From: an uncultured Amylibacter sp.
Lineage (GTDB): Bacteria; Pseudomonadota; Alphaproteobacteria; Rhodobacterales; Rhodobacteraceae
Assembly (NCBI GenBank): GCA_937944065.1
Contig: CALDZS010000238.1
Coordinates: 1-8,915 of the forward strand
Length of the DNA stretch: 8,915 nucleotides
Direction: 5' to 3'
The translations under genes were made by a program, and so were the position numbers. A model generated the notes under the pieces. It did not search any database and had not been told where the DNA came from. It saw nothing but the letters and a program-made list of their open reading frames with translations. Numbering within the stretch: the first letter of the stretch is position 1; the number at the start of each line of letters is the position of its first letter. Below are positions 6,534-8,915 of the stretch, piece after piece.

Positions 6534-7097
6534 TCAACGCTTTAGCTTGCGAGAATAGGATTGTACTAACCGCAGTCGGTCTGGCGACGATAATTTGCTG
6601 CCTTCAACTGGTAAAAAAGAAACAGTATATAAATTGCCGTTGCGGATAAAGAAACTGCGCCAATAGTCACGTTCTGTCAGCGGTACGACAGGGCGACCCG
6701 TTTTCTGAGAACGCACAAAGTGGATGTTACCAATTGTTTTTTGCTCGACAATCACATCTGTCATAACTCTTTGCCCTGATGGGTCGGCAAGCAGTGATTT
6801 GATGGCTTGAATATTACTCTGTCCGAAACCCGCATCCATCTTTCGAATGGATAACGTGTAAAACCCTTTGGCTGCATTGGCGTTACAGCTGTGGATCAAG
6901 GCGAACATTTGATCTTGGGTGCGTTCAGAATATTTTCCGTTCAGGCAATAACCGGTGGGAATATCAAGCGACAAATCATCGAATACCGTCGCACGCGTTG
7001 TTTGCGGTGAATTGGTTGTTTCAACTGCCGCGAAACTGTCGGCGCAGCCTGAAAGCGCGAAAGCCATGGCCGTAAATGCGATATGAAGATGTTTCAT
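6534..7097 (-). CDS. Small predicted lipoprotein, function unknown
   Basis: A 187-residue protein with a lipoprotein signal peptide. Its short basic n-region (MKH) is followed by a hydrophobic stretch and the lipobox LSGC at residues 15-18, so Cys18 would be lipidated after signal peptidase II cleavage. Residue +2 is Ala rather than Asp, which fits outer-membrane sorting but does not prove it. The mature part contains two further cysteines, in TGYCLNGKYSERTQDQ and ALIHSCN, that could form a disulfide in the periplasm. It ends in a basic tail (YSRKLKR). I do not recognise the family. The start at 7097 is clear: GGAGG lies 6 nt upstream, whereas the GTG at 7103 directly abuts that site. It is divergent from the CPBP gene and is followed at short distance by the DUF6478-like gene. 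Confidence 0.8.
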   Translation of the reverse strand: MKHLHIAFTAMAFALSGCADSFAAVETTNSPQTTRATVFDDLSLDIPTGYCLNGKYSERTQDQMFALIHSCNANAAKGFYTLSIRKMDAGFGQSNIQAIKSLLADPSGQRVMTDVIVEQKTIGNIHFVRSQKTGRPVVPLTERDYWRSFFIRNGNLYTVSFLPVEGSKLSSPDRLRLVQSYSRKLKR

Positions 7098-7103
7098 GAT
7101 CAC

Positions 7104-7108
7104 CCTCC
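7104..7108 (-). promoter_or_regulatory. Strong ribosome-binding site of the lipoprotein gene
   Basis: On the minus strand this is GGAGG within GGGGAGGG, 6 nt before the ATG at 7097. It decides the start against the in-frame GTG at 7103, which would have no spacing. It is the strongest Shine-Dalgarno sequence I noticed in the window. Confidence 0.75.
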
Positions 7109-7209
7109 CCTTTTTTGTTTTTTAAACGCGTTACTTTTACGAACGCTTGCGCCATTGGTACAAAACTTTGCGGTGCACTGGCAAGTCGTTTCACAAACAG
7201 ATATCAGTG

Positions 7210-7215
7210 TATAAA
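7210..7215 (+). promoter_or_regulatory. Possible -10 box for the CPBP gene
   Basis: TATAAA lies 21 bp upstream of the ATG at 7237. That would place a transcript start near 7222, just before the AGGA ribosome-binding site. The best -35-like hexamer, TTCACA (7190-7195), is only 14 bp away, which is shorter than the usual 16-18, so the assignment is weak. Confidence 0.25.
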
Positions 7216-7226
7216 TGCAGAGCGTT

Positions 7227-7230
7227 AGGA
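7227..7230 (+). promoter_or_regulatory. Ribosome-binding site of the CPBP gene
   Basis: AGGA is followed by 6 nt and then the ATG at 7237. This supports the internal ATG over the in-frame TTG at 7147, which would add 30 residues rich in Lys, Arg and Cys that do not resemble the family N terminus. Confidence 0.6.
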
Positions 7231-7236
7231 TTGTAC

Positions 7237-8133
7237 ATGTCAGACTTATTTAGGGTTCATCAAGGCTATATTCAGCCGGCCAAAGCCAAATCAGAACTAT
7301 GGCGGGTGGTTGTTACCTTGATCGTTTTCGCCGGTCTCTACATCGCGTTTACGGTTGGAATAATGGGCTTTGGAATGGTTTTCGCGACTGCCGAGGAGTT
7401 GAGCGCGATCACCGCGGGTCCCAACTTTAACACGCCGTATTTGATGGTCATTATTATGACCAGCTTTCTGGGCATGACGGGCGGGCTGGTTTTGGCCACG
7501 TTGATCGTCCACCGGCGGGGTTTGAAAAGCTTGTTGGGCGTGCGCGCCAACTTCTTTAAAGGGTTCGCAATGGCAGCTTTGTGCGTCTGGGCCCTGTTCG
7601 GCGTATCCGTCAGTTTTTCTGCAATGCCAGACAATGTTGTCGAAAACCTGCCATATGACCAGTGGCTGCGCTGGCTGCCATTGGCGTTGGTATTTTTGTT
7701 GATCCAAGTCTCTGCCGAAGAATTCGTGTTTCGCGGTTACATCCAACAACAATTAGCTGCGAAGTTTAGCAGCCCTTGGGTATGGATGGTGATCCCATCA
7801 TTGATCTTTGGGTCGCTACATTACAATCCAGCAGAATTGGGGTCGAATGCTTGGTTGGCCGTAGTGCAAACCATATTCATCGCGTTGTTGATGGCTGACC
7901 TAACAATGCGCACTGGTAATCTGGGCGCTGCAATCGGATTGCATTTTGCCAACAACGTAATTGGCGTTCTGTACACTTCGTTGGGCGAGAGCTTGTCTGG
8001 TTTTTCCAGATATGTTTTGCCCCTGTCGCCAGAGCAGAGCGCAGAGTTGCGACCGTTGCTGATGACCGAAGTTGCCTCGACGGGTGTAATCCTTGTGATC
8101 TACTTTTTTGTCGTGACGCGTTGGCTTCGCTAG
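7237..8133 (+). CDS. CPBP family intramembrane metalloprotease homologue (Abi/Rce1-like)
   Basis: A 298-residue multi-pass membrane protein. Hydrophobic segments lie at about residues 23-50, 68-91, 108-128, 146-158, 181-194, 206-220 and 279-294. The three motifs of the CPBP (CAAX protease and bacteriocin-processing) family are all present: E-E-x-x-x-R at 161-166 (EEFVFR), F-x-x-x-H at 191-195 (FGSLH) and H-x-x-x-N at 236-240 (HFANN). These Glu and His residues form the intramembrane active site in Rce1, so the protein should be catalytically competent. In bacteria family members act in peptide maturation, bacteriocin immunity or signalling; the substrate here is unknown. No bacteriocin-like peptide gene is visible beside it. 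It lies 66 bp upstream of accD on the same strand; co-transcription is possible, but accD may have its own promoter. Start chosen from the AGGA site at 7227-7230. Confidence 0.87.
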   Translation: MSDLFRVHQGYIQPAKAKSELWRVVVTLIVFAGLYIAFTVGIMGFGMVFATAEELSAITAGPNFNTPYLMVIIMTSFLGMTGGLVLATLIVHRRGLKSLLGVRANFFKGFAMAALCVWALFGVSVSFSAMPDNVVENLPYDQWLRWLPLALVFLLIQVSAEEFVFRGYIQQQLAAKFSSPWVWMVIPSLIFGSLHYNPAELGSNAWLAVVQTIFIALLMADLTMRTGNLGAAIGLHFANNVIGVLYTSLGESLSGFSRYVLPLSPEQSAELRPLLMTEVASTGVILVIYFFVVTRWLR

Positions 8134-8166
8134 ACATTGCTTTCGACCGAAGTGTCGCCTAAACTT

Positions 8167-8172
8167 TATAAA
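8167..8172 (+). promoter_or_regulatory. Possible -10 box for accD
   Basis: TATAAA lies 27 bp upstream of the accD ATG in the 66-bp gap after the CPBP gene. A TTCGAC hexamer (8142-8147) is 19 bp upstream of it, a wide and poor -35 match. Transcription would begin near 8179, leaving a leader of about 20 nt that includes GGA (8191-8193). Weak evidence only. Confidence 0.25.
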
Positions 8173-8199
8173 ACTCAACGACAGAAGTGCGGATAGACT

Positions 8200-8915
8200 A
8201 TGAACTGGATTTCCAACTACGTAAGACCCAAAATTAACTCTTTGTTTTCAAAGAGCGACATGCCGGAAAACCTGTGGTCGAAATGCCCCTCTTGTTCAAC
8301 CATGTTGTTCCACCGCGAAGTTTCGGAGAACCTAAGTGTTTGCGTGAATTGCGGGCACCATATGAATATCTCGCCGCGCGAAAGATTTGCGTCCTTATTC
8401 GATGCAGGTATCTTTGTAGAGTTTGAAGCAAAAGCTCCCATTGTTGATCCGCTAAAGTTTCGCGATCAAAAGAAATATCCAGACCGTTTAAAGGCCGCAC
8501 AAAAGAAAACGGGTGAAACCGACGCGATGCTATTGGGCCATGGTGAAATGGGGCGCACAAAGGTTGTAATTGCCGCGCAAGATTTCGCCTTTATGGGCGG
8601 CTCTATGGGTATGGCAGTGGGCAATGCAATTATCGCGGCCTGCGAACAGGCCGTGAATTTAAAAGCACCCTTGATCCTGTTTTCAGCCGCGGGTGGCGCG
8701 CGCATGCAGGAGGGCATTTTGTCCTTGATGCAAATGCCGCGGACTACGGTAGCATTGCAATTGCTGAAAGAAGCAGGGTTACCCTTTATTGTTGTTCTGA
8801 CGCACCCAACAACTGGTGGCGTGACCGCGTCATATGCGATGCTTGGTGATGTACATATTGCTGAACCGAACGCGTTGATTGGATTTGCGGGTGCGCGCGT
8901 GATTGAACAGACTAT
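8200..8915 (+). CDS. accD: Acetyl-CoA carboxylase carboxyltransferase subunit beta, N-terminal part (3' end outside window)
   Basis: The first 238 residues are present with no stop before the window ends; the family is usually about 300 residues long. AccD with AccA forms the carboxyltransferase that moves carboxyl from biotin to acetyl-CoA, giving malonyl-CoA for fatty acid synthesis. The N terminus (MNWISNYVRPKI) is typical. It is followed by a four-cysteine zinc ribbon, Cys29, Cys32, Cys48 and Cys51 (CPSC and CVNC), with ENLWSKCP just before it. The crotonase-like carboxyltransferase core shows FMGGSMG (131-137), the oxyanion-forming GGARMQEG (165-172) and the TTGGVTASYA loop (204-213). 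The start follows GGA (8191-8193) at 6 nt. A perfect 7-bp hairpin sequence falls in codons 13-19. In many alphaproteobacteria folC follows accD, but that part is not visible here. Confidence 0.96.
   Translation, partial: MNWISNYVRPKINSLFSKSDMPENLWSKCPSCSTMLFHREVSENLSVCVNCGHHMNISPRERFASLFDAGIFVEFEAKAPIVDPLKFRDQKKYPDRLKAAQKKTGETDAMLLGHGEMGRTKVVIAAQDFAFMGGSMGMAVGNAIIAACEQAVNLKAPLILFSAAGGARMQEGILSLMQMPRTTVALQLLKEAGLPFIVVLTHPTTGGVTASYAMLGDVHIAEPNALIGFAGARVIEQT
8238..8255 (+). repeat. Short perfect hairpin sequence in the accD 5' coding region
   Basis: CTCTTTG (8238-8244) and CAAAGAG (8249-8255) are perfect complements separated by a TTTT loop, 38 nt after the start of the accD ATG. The stem encodes part of the segment N-S-L-F-S-K-S. 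It may form in the mRNA; whether it has a role is unknown. Confidence 0.3.

Larger units (their letters stand above)
7098..7236. other. Divergent intergenic region between the lipoprotein gene and the CPBP gene
   Basis: This 139-bp stretch is the longest non-coding one in the window. It should hold the promoters of both divergent genes. Seen in it: a T-rich run (7111-7123) just upstream of the lipoprotein Shine-Dalgarno, a perfect 8-bp palindrome AACGCGTT (7125-7132), and a TATAAAT (7210-7216) that could be a -10 box for the CPBP gene. No convincing -35 box is found at 16-18 bp from it. No RNA gene or small ORF is recognisable. Confidence 0.4.

Noticed and set aside
7111..7123. T-rich run TTTTTTGTTTTTT as a terminator
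   Set aside because: No GC-rich stem precedes it on the plus strand, and it lies between divergent genes where no transcript should end.
7125..7132. Palindrome AACGCGTT in the divergent region
   Set aside because: Eight-bp palindromes without a spacer are common by chance, and the flanks do not extend the symmetry; mentioned only within the intergenic entry.
7147..7236. N-terminal extension of the CPBP gene from a TTG at 7147
   Set aside because: The added residues are unlike a membrane-protein N terminus, and a well-placed AGGA precedes the ATG at 7237.
7297..7752. Long open frame antisense to the CPBP gene (151 codons), and similar antisense frames elsewhere such as 910-1197 and 1473-1769
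   Set aside because: They lie wholly within well-supported genes on the other strand, have low-complexity or unrecognisable products and no ribosome-binding sites; I read them as shadows.
1..8915. Defence island, phage, insertion sequence, CRISPR or biosynthetic cluster
   Set aside because: No transposase, integrase, nuclease, toxin-antitoxin pair, direct-repeat array or tRNA-flanked insertion is visible; the genes are ordinary chromosomal ones with uniform composition by eye.

Overview
This is an ordinary, gene-dense chromosomal stretch from an alphaproteobacterium. It most likely belongs to the Rhodobacterales (Roseobacter-like), with a moderate GC content close to half by eye. The evidence is the close fit of several products to that clade: a glutaredoxin with a CG(Y/F)C active site, a DUF6478-type protein, a UbiG of the alphaproteobacterial form, and the comF-grxC-nitrilase-ubiG gene neighbourhood. 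Genes fill almost the whole window. The largest gap without a gene is about 140 bp. I see no tRNA, rRNA, CRISPR array, insertion sequence or phage gene.

Layout. (1) Bases 1-1789, plus strand: the 3' end of a ComF-type phosphoribosyltransferase, then grxC, a nitrilase-superfamily amidase and a MarR-type regulator. The last three are packed as an operon: grxC's stop codon directly abuts the amidase start, and the MarR start lies inside the end of the amidase gene. (2) Bases 1786-2526, minus strand: ubiG (ubiquinone biosynthesis), which converges on marR and shares the 4-bp sequence CTAG with it as both stop codons. (3) Bases 2583-3548, plus strand: a proline iminopeptidase, divergent from ubiG across 56 bp and ending 2 bp from the convergent fadH. 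(4) Bases 3551-7097, minus strand: reading in the direction of transcription, a small predicted lipoprotein, a DUF6478-like protein of unknown function, and a complete FadH-type 2,4-dienoyl-CoA reductase. (5) Bases 7237-8915, plus strand: a CPBP-family membrane metalloprotease homologue, then the 5' four-fifths of accD, which runs off the window.

How the genes relate. GrxC and the amidase plausibly both serve glutathione: thiol-disulfide exchange, and repair of deaminated glutathione if the amidase is Nit1-like. FadH (degradation of unsaturated fatty acids) and AccD (committed step of fatty acid synthesis) are both lipid genes but sit in opposite orientations with unrelated genes between them, so I infer no shared operon.

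I do not find a clear, previously undescribed system. The observations most worth a second look are small: a hairpin that would hold the grxC start codon, an inverted repeat in front of fadH, a shared stop palindrome between marR and ubiG, a short perfect hairpin early in accD, and two uncharacterised minus-strand genes (lipoprotein and DUF6478-like).
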